From Parvibaculaceae bacterium (GTDB lineage: Bacteria > Pseudomonadota > Alphaproteobacteria > Parvibaculales > Parvibaculaceae): a DNA stretch of 50,771 nucleotides. The position numbers and the translations under genes were made by a program. How positions within the stretch are numbered: the first letter of the stretch is position 1; each line of letters opens with the position of its first letter. Below the pieces are notes generated by a model. It did not search any database, had not been told where the DNA came from, and saw only the letters and a list, made by a program, of their open reading frames with translations. The DNA lies in NCBI GenBank assembly GCA_029209985.1, contig JARGNZ010000025.1, positions 1 through 50,771 of the forward strand, in the 5' to 3' direction. Positions 8,392-17,456 of the stretch are shown in pieces.

Positions 8392-9176
8392 CGTTGGCTG
8401 AAAGACGAAAAGCCTAAGTGCATCCCAGCGTCTGTGATCAATGTTTCGCCGGTGATGTGTTGCCCGCCTTCTGTGGCAAAGAACACCGCAGAGTCGGCAA
8501 CATCGTCTGGGGTGCCTGCGCGTTTGAGGGGGGTGGTTTCTTCTTGGTCTTTGACAATCGCGTTGAAGGTTTCTTGGCCAAAGCGGTCGAGGAACCAACC
8601 GGTGCCGATGAAGCCGGGGCAAATGGCATTGACGCGAATTTCTGGTGCCAGAGAGCGGGCAAGAGATAAGGTCATTGTATTCAGCGCGCCCTTGGTGGAT
8701 GCATAGGCGACTGAAGATCCAATGCCGGTGACGGCGGCAATGGAGGACACATTGACGACAGAGCCATAGCCTTGCTTCTTCATGGCCGGTGCACAGGCGC
8801 GGATCATTTGATAAGGGGCGACGACATTGAGTTCGTAGAGCCACAGGAAATCATCTTTTTGGAGCGCATCCAAATCTGCATGGTCGGCGAATTTTGTGGT
8901 GCCGGCATTGTTCACTAAAATATCGACACGCCCCCAAGTGTCCAATGCGGCTTGCACGAGACTTTTACAGTCTTCGTCTTTGCTCACATCGGCTTGCACG
9001 GCAATCGCGTCAGCGCCCTTTAGCTCGCAGGCTTCTTTGACCGCCAGCGCTTCGCCTTCACTTTTTGTGTAATTGATCACGACGTTGATGCCGCGCGCGG
9101 CCAATTTCATGGCAATGGCTGCGCCTAAGCCCATAGACGAGCCTGTGATGATGGCAACTTTTCCTTTGAGGTCCAT
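8388..9176 (-). CDS. SDR family NAD(P)-dependent oxidoreductase
   Basis: A 262-residue classical short-chain dehydrogenase (FabG-like). The cofactor loop is TGSSMGLG (11-18), NNAG lies at 89-92, the catalytic serine is Ser144 or Ser145, and the catalytic pair is Tyr158 and Lys162 in YASTK. The PG motif follows at ICPGF. The C-terminus carries the usual ITGETLITDAG segment. It reduces or oxidises a carbonyl or alcohol; the substrate is not deducible. It overlaps the alpha/beta hydrolase stop by four bases on the opposite strand and is probably monocistronic. Confidence 0.9.
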   Translation of the reverse strand: MDLKGKVAIITGSSMGLGAAIAMKLAARGINVVINYTKSEGEALAVKEACELKGADAIAVQADVSKDEDCKSLVQAALDTWGRVDILVNNAGTTKFADHADLDALQKDDFLWLYELNVVAPYQMIRACAPAMKKQGYGSVVNVSSIAAVTGIGSSVAYASTKGALNTMTLSLARSLAPEIRVNAICPGFIGTGWFLDRFGQETFNAIVKDQEETTPLKRAGTPDDVADSAVFFATEGGQHITGETLITDAGMHLGFSSFSQR

Positions 9177-9292
9177 TTTCTTCTCCCGAATGGTTCGCCC
9201 GCTTGGGGCTGTATTCGGGGAAAGCCTAGCTGTATCGCAAGGGGGCGGCCAGTCTTAACTCACGCTTGAAAGGGAATGGGGTCTGCTTAGGA

Positions 9293-9619
9293 TTATTTTT
9301 CTGGGGGGTAGAACCGTTTGGCCGGATCGCTGAGGCGTGTGGCAATGCGGTTTTTGGTATGGGCGGATGTGTGCAATTTGATGCGCACGCCGTCGGTAAA
9401 GTGCCCGACAACTTCACCTCGTGAAAACCCAATGCCGGGCGCATCGAGTGCAATTTCGTCGCCTAAGTCGGGAAGGGGAAGCACTTCAACCACTGCACCG
9501 CTCGCGGACATTTCATGGATGATGCAGTCTGTGTCGGTGCTGGCAAATACAATGCGGCCCTCAATAAATGTGTCTATCCGAGGGCATTCTCGGCGTTCGA
9601 TTGGGGGCCAATCTTGCAT
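9293..9619 (-). CDS. PilZ domain protein, single domain
   Basis: A 108-residue protein that is almost entirely a PilZ domain. The N-terminal RxxxR arginine motif is present (RECPR, about residues 9-13). The second motif is ExSxxG (EMSASG), where the consensus has Asp or Asn at the first position, so c-di-GMP binding may be weakened. PilZ proteins relay c-di-GMP levels to motility, polysaccharide or adhesion machinery. A two-domain PilZ protein lies at 32010-32642. The partner of this one is unknown. Confidence 0.82.
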   Translation of the reverse strand: MQDWPPIERRECPRIDTFIEGRIVFASTDTDCIIHEMSASGAVVEVLPLPDLGDEIALDAPGIGFSRGEVVGHFTDGVRIKLHTSAHTKNRIATRLSDPAKRFYPPEK

Positions 9620-9885
9620 CTGCTTATCCTCAATCCTGTTGGAGCTGTTTTAAGTTAACGTGATCTTGCCTTGTGGAAGTTGCCAAAGCGTTTCTAAAAA
9701 CGAACAATTTGAAATGATGGAAAATGGAGAAACAGAGTGATTTATAAGGGCAAGTCGAAGGCTCTAATTCGAAGGTTTTGGTTTTAAGGTATCTCTTCAA
9801 ATCCTTCAATTCTGTGTATTTGAATGGGAAATATGCCATTTTATCTATATTGCCTTTAGAGGGAATAACTATATAAGTTCCGCCC

Positions 9886-10320
9886 ATGAGACAGGCAGGC
9901 ACCATCAGATCTTTTTCATTTCTGACATTCGTTGCGTTCTTGATGAGCGTGACGCTGCCTTTCTATGTCGGCTACACGACACCACAAGCGGCGGCTGCTC
10001 AGACAGAGGTTTCGTCGAGCACCGACGGAACTTTGCCTTTTGGTGATGAAATTCTGATCTGTACTGCGGACGGATTTAAGTGGGTAAGCTGGCAAGATCT
10101 TCAAAGCGGAAAAGAGCAACAAGAGCCGCATACGCAATATGAATGCCCGCTTTGTTATGTTTCGACCCATGGTGCTAAGTACACTGTTTCCGCCCAAACG
10201 ATAGCGATCACCTATCATCAAAATGTTGAGCATACTTCATTTGATGTGCCGAACATTACGATGATGAGCCAGTTTACGGGCCGTGGGTTCCGTACGCGTG
10301 CGCCGCCTCACATAGCCTGA
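9886..10320 (+). CDS. DUF2946-like secreted protein
   Basis: A 144-residue protein with an N-terminal signal or membrane segment (about residues 8-30), then ICTADGFKWVSW and a CPLC motif (C59, C87, C90), and a C-terminal TRAPP segment. This pattern fits DUF2946 proteins, which are often encoded beside TonB receptors or PCuAC copper chaperones and are suspected to handle copper. Here it directly precedes a TonB-dependent receptor and a PepSY protein, and a PCuAC gene lies ten kilobases away. No strong ribosome-binding site was found before the ATG. Metal specificity is not shown by sequence. Confidence 0.75.
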   Translation: MRQAGTIRSFSFLTFVAFLMSVTLPFYVGYTTPQAAAAQTEVSSSTDGTLPFGDEILICTADGFKWVSWQDLQSGKEQQEPHTQYECPLCYVSTHGAKYTVSAQTIAITYHQNVEHTSFDVPNITMMSQFTGRGFRTRAPPHIA

Positions 10321-10404
10321 CTTTCATTGCATTTTTATTTTGTAGGCAACCCATCCTTGGGGGTGTTGGCGTGTCTACAGTGTTCATTCATGAATGAGGC
10401 TACC

Positions 10405-12564
10405 ATGCATAATTCTAGATTATGGCTAGGCGCATTGTGCGCTAGCACCATGCTGAGCGGAACTGCGCAAGCTGAAGAAACAATCGTGCTCGATCCTGTC
10501 ATTGTGACAACGACAAAAGACACATCCAAATTAAACCAGAAAACAGAGGTTGGCAGTTCGCTGGGCCTCACACTAAAAGAAACACCGGCAACGGTTAATA
10601 TCGTTACGCAGGATGAAATGCAGGCACAGGGGCTGTCTGATCTGATCGAAGTCTATAATGCGATCCCCGGCGTGATGTCGGGTAACAATCCGGGCGAGCC
10701 GGGCATGTTGTCGATGCGGGGTTTTGGGCGCAACAGCACCGGGTATTTGATGGATGGGGTCAGAACAATTGATCCGGTTCTCATGGTGCGCAATTACGAC
10801 TCGTATCATTTCGAGCGGGTGGAAGCCTTGAAAGGCCCGGCCTCTGTTGTCAGTGGCACGGGGGCCTTGGCAGGGTCCATCAATGTGGTCACACGCAAAC
10901 CGACACTCGGCGAGGCCTCACGAGAGGCATTTATGAGCTACGGTAGTTACGATAGCTTCCGGGTTGGGGGCAGTGTTAATCAGCCCATTAATGACAAAAC
11001 GGCCGTTAATGCTACGCTCACTTACGGTCAAACTGGTGGCTATATTGATGATACAGATTCAGAGAAGCTTGGGTTTACTTCCGGTGTCGTCACTCAGGCG
11101 ACCGAGCGTTTGAAGCTTTCTGCATCTCTTGATTATTTCCAGGATCGTTTTGAAACAGCTTACTACGGGACGCCGTTGATCCCGCTGGCTTTTGCGCAAG
11201 ATCCAAGTGGTGAAGTATCGTCAGCCAATGGCTACGTATTAGATAAGGCGATCAAGTATAACAACTACAATGCCACGGATGGATTGATGAAATCCTCATC
11301 CATTTGGTTGCGGACCAATGCTGAATATGCACTGTCAGATAGTTGGACAGTGAACAATGAGCTTAGCTACTTTAGCGCGGATCGTTCTTGGGAGGATGTG
11401 GATTATTATACTTTCGATGTGAATACAGGGCTGCTTAATCGGGATGCTACGATCATTACCCATGACCATCAATTTTGGGCAGACCGCTTTACCATTTCCA
11501 ATGACAGCACCCTTGCAGGAAAGCGCAACCGCTTTACAGCTGGGTTAGAATACATCGCCACCGACTTTTCTTCGAAGCGTCGGTTCGGCACGACCACAGC
11601 GGTGGACCCGTTTAATCCAGTGCGCGGTGTGATGCCGACGGTCAACAATGTGAATTATTACTATCTCCAAAATTACGATAGCAAGGTCGAAACCTTTGCT
11701 GTTTTTGCTGAAGACGCCTTCAATCTGACGCCTAATTGGTTGACGGTTGTTGGGCTGCGTTATGAAGACATTGACCTGACCCGTGATGTTGCCAATTTGG
11801 TTGCGAGTACGACGAGCACGTTTAAGCGTAACTACGATAGTCTCTCGTGGCGTGTCGGGACGGTGTATGACGTGAATGAAAATGTTTCTTTATTCGCGCA
11901 GTATAACCAAGCGACCATGCCGCTTGCGACCCTTTTGCTCAGCAACAGCTCAAACTCATCTTTTGATCTGTCGACGGGCACGTCGGTTGAAGTGGGGACG
12001 AAGTCTTCTTTCTGGGACAACCGCGGCGTCATCACCGTTTCCCTCTTCCAAATTGAGCAGGATGACATTCTGACACGCGACCCCAATAACCCGGCGTTGA
12101 CGGTTCAAGGGGGCAGTCAACGGTCCCGAGGCATTGAGTTTGATGTCACTCTTGATATCACAGAACAATGGACCGTGGGAGCCAATGCAGCATTCCAGAA
12201 GTCGGAATACACGGACTTGCTAGATGGGGGCGGCAACTCCTTAAAGGGCAACCGTCCTTATAATGTGCCGAGCCGCACGTTTAACCTCAACACGGCCTAC
12301 ACATTGGAATCTATTCCTCTGACAATCGGCGGCGGTATGCGCCATGCGGGTTCGTTTTATACAAACACTGCGAACACCATCGAAGTGGCAGGACATACAT
12401 TGTTTGACGCTTCATTGGCCTATCAAGTGGGCAACGGGACTCTCACGTTGCGCGGCAAAAACCTGACTGACGAGTTTTATGCTGATTGGTCTGGGTACAG
12501 CAGCACTCAAGTGTATGTGGGTGAACCGCGTACGTTCGAGATGACTTACAACCTTATATTTTAA
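10405..12564 (+). CDS. TonB-dependent siderophore receptor
   Basis: A 719-residue outer-membrane receptor. A signal peptide (about 1-23, ending TAQA) is followed by a TonB-box-like acidic start (EETIVLDPVIV), the plug domain (ETPATVNIVTQDEM ... MRGFGRNSTGYLMDGVR ... GPASVVSGTGALAGSINVVTRKP) and a 22-strand barrel ending in phenylalanine. This is the TIGR01783-like siderophore group. The start at 10405 has GAGG five bases upstream; the longer ATG at 10390 lacks a site. The gene sits between the DUF2946 gene and a PepSY protein 11 bases downstream, so receptor and reductase-like protein are probably co-expressed. No STN domain is present, so it is not a FecA-type signalling receptor. Confidence 0.92.
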   Translation: MHNSRLWLGALCASTMLSGTAQAEETIVLDPVIVTTTKDTSKLNQKTEVGSSLGLTLKETPATVNIVTQDEMQAQGLSDLIEVYNAIPGVMSGNNPGEPGMLSMRGFGRNSTGYLMDGVRTIDPVLMVRNYDSYHFERVEALKGPASVVSGTGALAGSINVVTRKPTLGEASREAFMSYGSYDSFRVGGSVNQPINDKTAVNATLTYGQTGGYIDDTDSEKLGFTSGVVTQATERLKLSASLDYFQDRFETAYYGTPLIPLAFAQDPSGEVSSANGYVLDKAIKYNNYNATDGLMKSSSIWLRTNAEYALSDSWTVNNELSYFSADRSWEDVDYYTFDVNTGLLNRDATIITHDHQFWADRFTISNDSTLAGKRNRFTAGLEYIATDFSSKRRFGTTTAVDPFNPVRGVMPTVNNVNYYYLQNYDSKVETFAVFAEDAFNLTPNWLTVVGLRYEDIDLTRDVANLVASTTSTFKRNYDSLSWRVGTVYDVNENVSLFAQYNQATMPLATLLLSNSSNSSFDLSTGTSVEVGTKSSFWDNRGVITVSLFQIEQDDILTRDPNNPALTVQGGSQRSRGIEFDVTLDITEQWTVGANAAFQKSEYTDLLDGGGNSLKGNRPYNVPSRTFNLNTAYTLESIPLTIGGGMRHAGSFYTNTANTIEVAGHTLFDASLAYQVGNGTLTLRGKNLTDEFYADWSGYSSTQVYVGEPRTFEMTYNLIF

Positions 12565-12575
12565 GGGGTCTGAAA

Positions 12576-13916
12576 ATGACGGTGCAACGCAAACAAAGTA
12601 CCTATTATAACTTGATCTGGCGCTGGCATTTTTATGCCGGACTATGTGTTGCGCCGTTTCTGCTTATCTTGTCATTGACGGGGTCTATCTACCTTTTCAA
12701 TGATGAAATAAATGACGCTCTATACCCGGAGCTGCGCTTTGCGGAGCAAGCAGGGGCATCGCTGCCGATGAGCCAGCTTGTTGATGCGGTTCAAACCGCT
12801 TATCCGGGAAGCACGGTCACGCGGATTTATTCAGCAACCGCGCCCGACCGGACTACAGAGCTGTTTGTCACGACGGCGGCGGGTGAAAGCTTACGGGCCT
12901 TTGTTGACCAGGTTTCGGCTACTTTTCTAGGCTCATATGTGTATGAGACCACGCTGATTGGATTATCCGACCAAATCCATGGTTCGCTTTTGTTGGGCGA
13001 CTTTGGCGACGCCATTGTGGAACTGGCAGCGTGCTGGACTTTGGTGATGATTATTTCCGGGCTTTACCTTTGGTTTCCACGTACTCAAACACGTACTCAA
13101 AAAAGTGGGAATTGGTGGCCTCGTTTACAGTTGCGGGGGCGGGCATGGTGGAAAGATATTCACAAGATCACAGGCCTTTATACTGCGGTTCTGATTGTCT
13201 TTCTCGTCATTACAGGTTTGCCTTGGGCGACGGTATGGGGGTCTAAAATATTGACGCCGCTGACCAATGCGGTTGGGCTGGGCTATCCTGATGGCACCCG
13301 GCGCCCGCTTGGGGTGGCACGCAGCGCACACCATCATAATTTACCTTGGACGTTGCAACAGGCACCTGTGCCTGAGTCTGATGACACATCGTCTATCGCG
13401 CCGCTCCCCCTTGATCAGATTATCGATATTGTTCACGCTCAGGGGATGCCGGTTTATCGCCTTTCGATGCCGCAAGAATCCAAAAGCGTGTATATGGCTT
13501 ACACCTATCCCAACCAGCCGGAAGGGCAGCGCACGTTGCATATTGACCGTTACAGCGGGGAGGTATTGGGGGACATTCGATTTGAAGACTATGGCGGTGT
13601 GGCAAAGGCTGTGGAGTGGGGGGTGGCCATTCATATGGGGAATTACTTCGGACGTAGCAATCAGATCCTTATGTTGGTTCCGTGCCTTGCCAGCATCCTC
13701 TTGGTGATTAGCGGGATTGTTATGTGGTGGCGGCGCAAGCCTGAAAAAGGTCTTGGGGCGCCAGCGTATTTACAGCATGCACCGCTTTCAGTATCGCTTG
13801 CTTTGACCCTTGTTGTGTTGATGGTACTTTTTCCGCTGTTTGGCGGTTCGGTCATTCTGATCCTGCTTGTTGAAAAGATAGCTGCATGGGGAAGACGGCG
13901 TTATGCTGCGGGGTAG
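12576..13916 (+). CDS. PepSY-associated TM helix protein (siderophore-reductase type)
   Basis: A 446-residue inner-membrane protein of the PepSY_TM family (FsqB/PiuB-like). The first helix begins with WRWHFYAGLCVAPFLLIL, further helices lie at about 150-170, 195-220, 365-385 and 405-435, and the conserved histidines WKDIHKITG and AIHMGNYFG are on either side of periplasmic PepSY segments. Such proteins next to TonB siderophore receptors are thought to reduce ferric siderophores in the periplasm to release iron. It lies 11 bases after the receptor, clearly the same operon. Confidence 0.9.
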   Translation: MTVQRKQSTYYNLIWRWHFYAGLCVAPFLLILSLTGSIYLFNDEINDALYPELRFAEQAGASLPMSQLVDAVQTAYPGSTVTRIYSATAPDRTTELFVTTAAGESLRAFVDQVSATFLGSYVYETTLIGLSDQIHGSLLLGDFGDAIVELAACWTLVMIISGLYLWFPRTQTRTQKSGNWWPRLQLRGRAWWKDIHKITGLYTAVLIVFLVITGLPWATVWGSKILTPLTNAVGLGYPDGTRRPLGVARSAHHHNLPWTLQQAPVPESDDTSSIAPLPLDQIIDIVHAQGMPVYRLSMPQESKSVYMAYTYPNQPEGQRTLHIDRYSGEVLGDIRFEDYGGVAKAVEWGVAIHMGNYFGRSNQILMLVPCLASILLVISGIVMWWRRKPEKGLGAPAYLQHAPLSVSLALTLVVLMVLFPLFGGSVILILLVEKIAAWGRRRYAAG

Positions 13917-13985
13917 CAGCGCTCTATCTGTGGCGTTGAAGGGGCCTATCGGTAAGGTGGTGGGCAATGGAAGGGATGAACATTT

Positions 13986-14579
13986 ATGACGTTTTTTGAT
14001 TTTCGGGCTGTTCTTCTGGTGGGTGGTTTTCTGGGGGCCGGATTGATGTTCGGTTTTTTTACCGGTGCGGCGGCCGATGAGGTGAGCAGCAGCTATTCCA
14101 GTTTGGACTTGGATACGTGTGAGACCATTGAACAAGAGCCTGAATTTGGCACCACGACATGGCGGTGTGAAGGCCAGGCGGGTTACACGGTTTATCCCAC
14201 AGAAGCAGACCTTCGATTCTACTTGGCATTTGGCAAAGGTGAGGCGATGGCGACCACTGGTGGTGCCACTGTGCCGCCCTTTAATCATTTAGGCGGCATG
14301 TTGGAGTGGCGAGTGGAAAACCTGAAAGGGGCGTGGACGCCGTTCGCAACCATTGTGCGGTATCATTACAGTGGCGGTGCAGAAGAGCCGAAGGGCCAAG
14401 TTCTCGTTGTGTCAAAGTTTGATGATGGCGAAACCTGCACTGTTGGATACGTCAATGCGCTTGCAGAAAAAAATGCCAATTCTTTGGCACGCCGTCTTGC
14501 TGATGATGTTGCTCGGACGTTTGTGTGTTCTCGAGATCAAGCGCACTACGTGGGGAAAGGAGCCAGCGAGCTTTGGTAA
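13986..14579 (+). CDS. Conserved secreted protein of unknown function
   Basis: A 197-residue protein with an N-terminal hydrophobic segment (about 8-30, ending AAADE), likely a signal peptide. The mature part has four cysteines (LDTCETIE, TWRCEG, GETCTVG and FVCSRD), consistent with disulfides in the periplasm. I do not recognise a named family, although the pattern D-x-C-E..TTWRC..YVsExDLRF seems to recur in alphaproteobacterial hypotheticals. It starts 69 bases after the PepSY gene and may be the last gene of the metal operon. No ligand or function can be inferred. Confidence 0.7.
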   Translation: MTFFDFRAVLLVGGFLGAGLMFGFFTGAAADEVSSSYSSLDLDTCETIEQEPEFGTTTWRCEGQAGYTVYPTEADLRFYLAFGKGEAMATTGGATVPPFNHLGGMLEWRVENLKGAWTPFATIVRYHYSGGAEEPKGQVLVVSKFDDGETCTVGYVNALAEKNANSLARRLADDVARTFVCSRDQAHYVGKGASELW

Positions 14580-14589
14580 GCTCGCTGGC
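14562..14589. terminator. Perfect 12-base hairpin overlapping a stop codon
   Basis: Bases 14562-14573 pair perfectly with 14578-14589 around a four-base loop. The TAA stop of the preceding gene (14577-14579) lies in the loop and the first base pairs. No T-tract follows, so it may serve as a shared barrier between convergent genes and not as a textbook terminator. Confidence 0.6.
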
Positions 14590-14603
14590 ACTTGGCACGT
14601 GCT

Positions 14604-15398
14604 TTACTTGCCTTTGAAAACTGGTTTGCGTTTTTCCATAAAGGCCGTGCGGCCTTCCGCATAGTCTTCGCTTGCAAAACACTCGTTGATGAGGGCATTG
14701 CATTTGTCTTCATCAAAGTTGCTTGGTGTGATGCAGGACTCGTCTACAACTGTTTTTGCGGTCATGACAGTTAAAGGGGCGTTCTCAGAAATCATGCTGC
14801 AATAGGATTGCACGTATTCAGCCAAGGCCTCTTTGGTTGTTACGCGATTGATGAGCCCCATGCCCATCGCTTCTTCATGGGTGAAGCGGCGCGCGGTGAA
14901 GAAGATTTCTTTTGCATAGGACGGGCCTACAGTATCGACCAAGCGTTTGGTTCCCTCGTGTCCGTAAGCTAGGCCAAGCTTTGCAGCAGGAATACCGAAC
15001 GTCGAGCCTTCACTGGCAATGCGCATGTCGCAGGATAGGGCAATGCCAAGGCCACCGCCAATGCAGTAGCCATCGACCATCGCAATGGTTGGTCGTTTTG
15101 CGGCAGCAATGCGGTTGAACGCAAATGTTGAGACATCTTCATAGTGTTGGATGCGTTCTGGTGAGGAGCGTGTTTCTTCAAACTGTGAAATGTCAGCGCC
15201 TGCCACAAAGGCTCGGTCGCCCGCACCGGTCAGGACAATGGTGCGAATTTCTGGGTCTGCTTCAAATTCTTCCAACACGATGGGAACAGCTTCCCACATG
15301 TCTAAGCTGACTGCATTGAGGCGGTCGGGATTGTTGAAAATGATCCAACCAATGCTGCCTTCTTTGCGGGCGATCAACTTGTCTGTTGGTGAGGGCAT
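14604..15398 (-). CDS. Crotonase superfamily protein lacking both catalytic Glu
   Basis: A 264-residue crotonase-fold protein usually annotated as enoyl-CoA hydratase. The CoA-binding and oxyanion regions are intact (AFVAGADISQF at about 63-73 and the GGG turn at 114-116). The positions of the two catalytic glutamates are changed: GGGLGIAL has Gly118 and IPAAKLG has Ala138, where hydratases such as the other crotonase in this window carry Glu. A GIPAAKLG variant subgroup exists, so this is probably natural and not an error. Simple hydration of enoyl-CoA is unlikely; another CoA chemistry or a binding role is possible. It is followed by a convergent hairpin. Confidence 0.87.
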   Translation of the reverse strand: MPSPTDKLIARKEGSIGWIIFNNPDRLNAVSLDMWEAVPIVLEEFEADPEIRTIVLTGAGDRAFVAGADISQFEETRSSPERIQHYEDVSTFAFNRIAAAKRPTIAMVDGYCIGGGLGIALSCDMRIASEGSTFGIPAAKLGLAYGHEGTKRLVDTVGPSYAKEIFFTARRFTHEEAMGMGLINRVTTKEALAEYVQSYCSMISENAPLTVMTAKTVVDESCITPSNFDEDKCNALINECFASEDYAEGRTAFMEKRKPVFKGK

Positions 15399-15505
15399 GA
15401 TGGTTCCTTAAGCTAGAGGTGTTGGGCACACGTCGAATTGAGTGGCATATATAGCCGGACTGTACCCCTTTTGCCAGCACGCCGCGCGGTGCCAAAAGGG
15501 ATGTT

Positions 15506-16315
15506 TTAGGCGTTGTTTTGGAAAAAGGATGTGATGTCTTTGTAAGCTTGCGCGTCCTGCATTAAAAAGAGGTGGCCCCCTTCGTAAAGCTTCAATTCTG
15601 CATTGGGCAGACGGGATAGCATTGCGTGCTGGGTTTCGGGCCGTGCCACGGCATCAAACTTTCCTGCTGCGAGAAGCACAGGACATGCAATCTGGCTCAG
15701 CTCATCCCAACAATCATGCAAGCTGCGGGCTTTGAGTTGTTTGAGTGCGCCTTCTTGTCTGTTTTCTTCATCCCTATACGGATCGTCCGTCATGAATTTT
15801 ATCATCATTTGATAAACGTCTGGGTTCTCTTTAATCCATTCGGGGGTTTGTCGCGTGTCGTAAAGGGGCAGCATTTTTTCCGCGCGGGCGCGTGGTTCCA
15901 TGTCTGCGACCTCATGCAAGGGATAGGATGCGCCTCCCGCGCCGCCGGGGGAGGTGCAGGCAAGCACAAGGTTTTTAACTTTGTTCGGGTGCTGCACGGC
16001 TAAATGCTGGGCCACCATGCCGCCAAAGGAAACGCCCATGACGTTGACGTTGTCCCAGCCCAATTTATCTAACATGGCGGCAGCATCATCGCCGTATTGG
16101 GCCATCGTATATTCTGCATCTGGTTTGTCTGACTGGCCTAGTCCGCGTTGGTCATAGGAAACAACATCAAAATTATTGACCAACGGGCTGTCAAAAAAGT
16201 TTGGCTTGCGACGGAGGTCGCTGCCTGTGCCAGAAATAACGAGAAGAGGGGTGCCGTCTTGTTTTTGTGAGCGTTCCCAATAAAGGTTAAGGGAGCCAAT
16301 TTTTTCTTTAGGCAT
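15506..16315 (-). CDS. Alpha/beta hydrolase
   Basis: A 269-residue alpha/beta hydrolase. The strand-3 oxyanion segment is VISGTGSD, followed by YDQRGLGQSDKP (about 54-65), the nucleophile elbow GVSFGG with Ser96, a late acid in AAGKFDAVA and the histidine in GGHLFLM. It resembles the epoxide-hydrolase/lactonase-like branch, such as 3-oxoadipate enol-lactonases, but the substrate is not certain. The start at 16315 has AGGA five bases upstream; an in-frame extension to 16486 would add 57 residues without family support. It lies upstream of the crotonase gene on the same strand with a gap of 107 bases. Confidence 0.87.
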   Translation of the reverse strand: MPKEKIGSLNLYWERSQKQDGTPLLVISGTGSDLRRKPNFFDSPLVNNFDVVSYDQRGLGQSDKPDAEYTMAQYGDDAAAMLDKLGWDNVNVMGVSFGGMVAQHLAVQHPNKVKNLVLACTSPGGAGGASYPLHEVADMEPRARAEKMLPLYDTRQTPEWIKENPDVYQMMIKFMTDDPYRDEENRQEGALKQLKARSLHDCWDELSQIACPVLLAAGKFDAVARPETQHAMLSRLPNAELKLYEGGHLFLMQDAQAYKDITSFFQNNA

Positions 16316-16613
16316 AAATATCCTGATTTTTGGAAGGCTAGAATGAGCAGTGTGGGATGAAAATAACAAGAATCCTAGCATAAGAGGGGGCGCATGGGTT
16401 GAAATTGGGACGTTTGGCAGGTTTACAGTATTTGGCTGTCTTATTATGGGGCAGAGCTTGTTTTGCCATTGAATTCCTATCCCCATAACTTATGTGTTAA
16501 ACTCGTGCAGATCATCGGATTAAGCTTGTGGATGGTCCCAGCAATTTGTTAGAGAATTGCCTATATGCAAGACGTGCTGCTGGTTTTGGCGGGCGTTGGT
16601 TGGAGGAGGCTCT

Positions 16614-17435
16614 ATGTCGAAAGTCGTTGAGAACATCAAGTCATGTGATCCTGTGTGGGACCGTTTGTGCGATGAAGCGCGCGACATCGCGGCGCAGGAA
16701 CCTGTCATGTCGAGCTATGTTTATTCGACGGTTCTCAACCACGATTCATTCGACGAAATGATGAGCTTTCACCTTGCGCGCAAATTGGCCAATGAAGACC
16801 TGAATGCGATGGTGTTGCGCGAAGTATTTGAAGATGCTTTTAACGCCGATCCTGAAATTTCAAACGCAGTGCGTGCCGACATTGTTGCCGTGTTTGACCG
16901 GGACCCGGCATGCCTTTCTTATATTCAACCTTTGCTCTTCTTTAAGGGGTTTAATGCCGTGCAATCGCACCGCCTTGCCCATTGGCTGTGGCAGGAAAAA
17001 CGGGCAACGATGGCGTTTTACATTCAAAGCCGGGTATCGGAATTGTTTGGTGTTGATATCCACCCAGCAGCGGTTTTGGGCAAAGGTCTGATGATGGACC
17101 ATGCAACCGGTGTTGTCATCGGTGAGACGGCTGTTGTGGGTGATGATGTCTCCATGCTGCACGGGGTCAACCTTGGTGGAACGGGTAAAGTTGACGGCGA
17201 CCGTCACCCGAAAGTTGGCAACGGCGTTCTGCTTGGTGCGGATAGCAAAATTCTCGGCAATCTGGTTATTGGCGATTGCGCACGGGTTGGTGCGGGCAGT
17301 GTGGTGCTGGCTGATGTGCCTGCCAATTGCACTGTTGCGGGTGTGCCCGCCAAGGTGGTTGGATGTGCAGGCTGCGAACAACCGGCTCGTGCAATGGATC
17401 ATATGATCCGCGATGACGAAAAGTCGGCAGACTAA
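16614..17435 (+). CDS. cysE: Serine O-acetyltransferase
   Basis: A 273-residue enzyme, the same length as E. coli CysE. It transfers acetyl from acetyl-CoA to L-serine, the first step of cysteine synthesis. The N-terminal helical domain covers about 1-140 (DPVWDRLCDEARDIA ... FNAVQSHRLAHWLW), followed by left-handed beta-helix hexapeptide repeats with the catalytic segment MMDHATGVVIGE and the substrate loop MLHGVNLGGTGK. A strong GGAGGAGG site four bases before 16614 fixes the start; an earlier ATG at 16557 is not needed. No T-box or other riboswitch was seen in the 298-base upstream gap. Confidence 0.95.
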   Translation: MSKVVENIKSCDPVWDRLCDEARDIAAQEPVMSSYVYSTVLNHDSFDEMMSFHLARKLANEDLNAMVLREVFEDAFNADPEISNAVRADIVAVFDRDPACLSYIQPLLFFKGFNAVQSHRLAHWLWQEKRATMAFYIQSRVSELFGVDIHPAAVLGKGLMMDHATGVVIGETAVVGDDVSMLHGVNLGGTGKVDGDRHPKVGNGVLLGADSKILGNLVIGDCARVGAGSVVLADVPANCTVAGVPAKVVGCAGCEQPARAMDHMIRDDEKSAD

Positions 17436-17456
17436 TTTCCCAATCTTTTCTTTGTG

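Noticed and set aside
7876-8844. A 322-residue minus-strand frame across the hydrolase and dehydrogenase
   Set aside because: Arg/His-rich composition typical of a shadow frame; it overlaps two genes with clear catalytic motifs.
9820-9885. A Fur or Irr box before the DUF2946-receptor genes
   Set aside because: AT-rich but without a convincing 19-base Fur or ICE-type inverted repeat.
9630-9905. A 91-residue minus-strand reading frame
   Set aside because: It has no ribosome-binding site or domain, overlaps the start of the plus-strand DUF2946 gene, and is composed like intergenic DNA.
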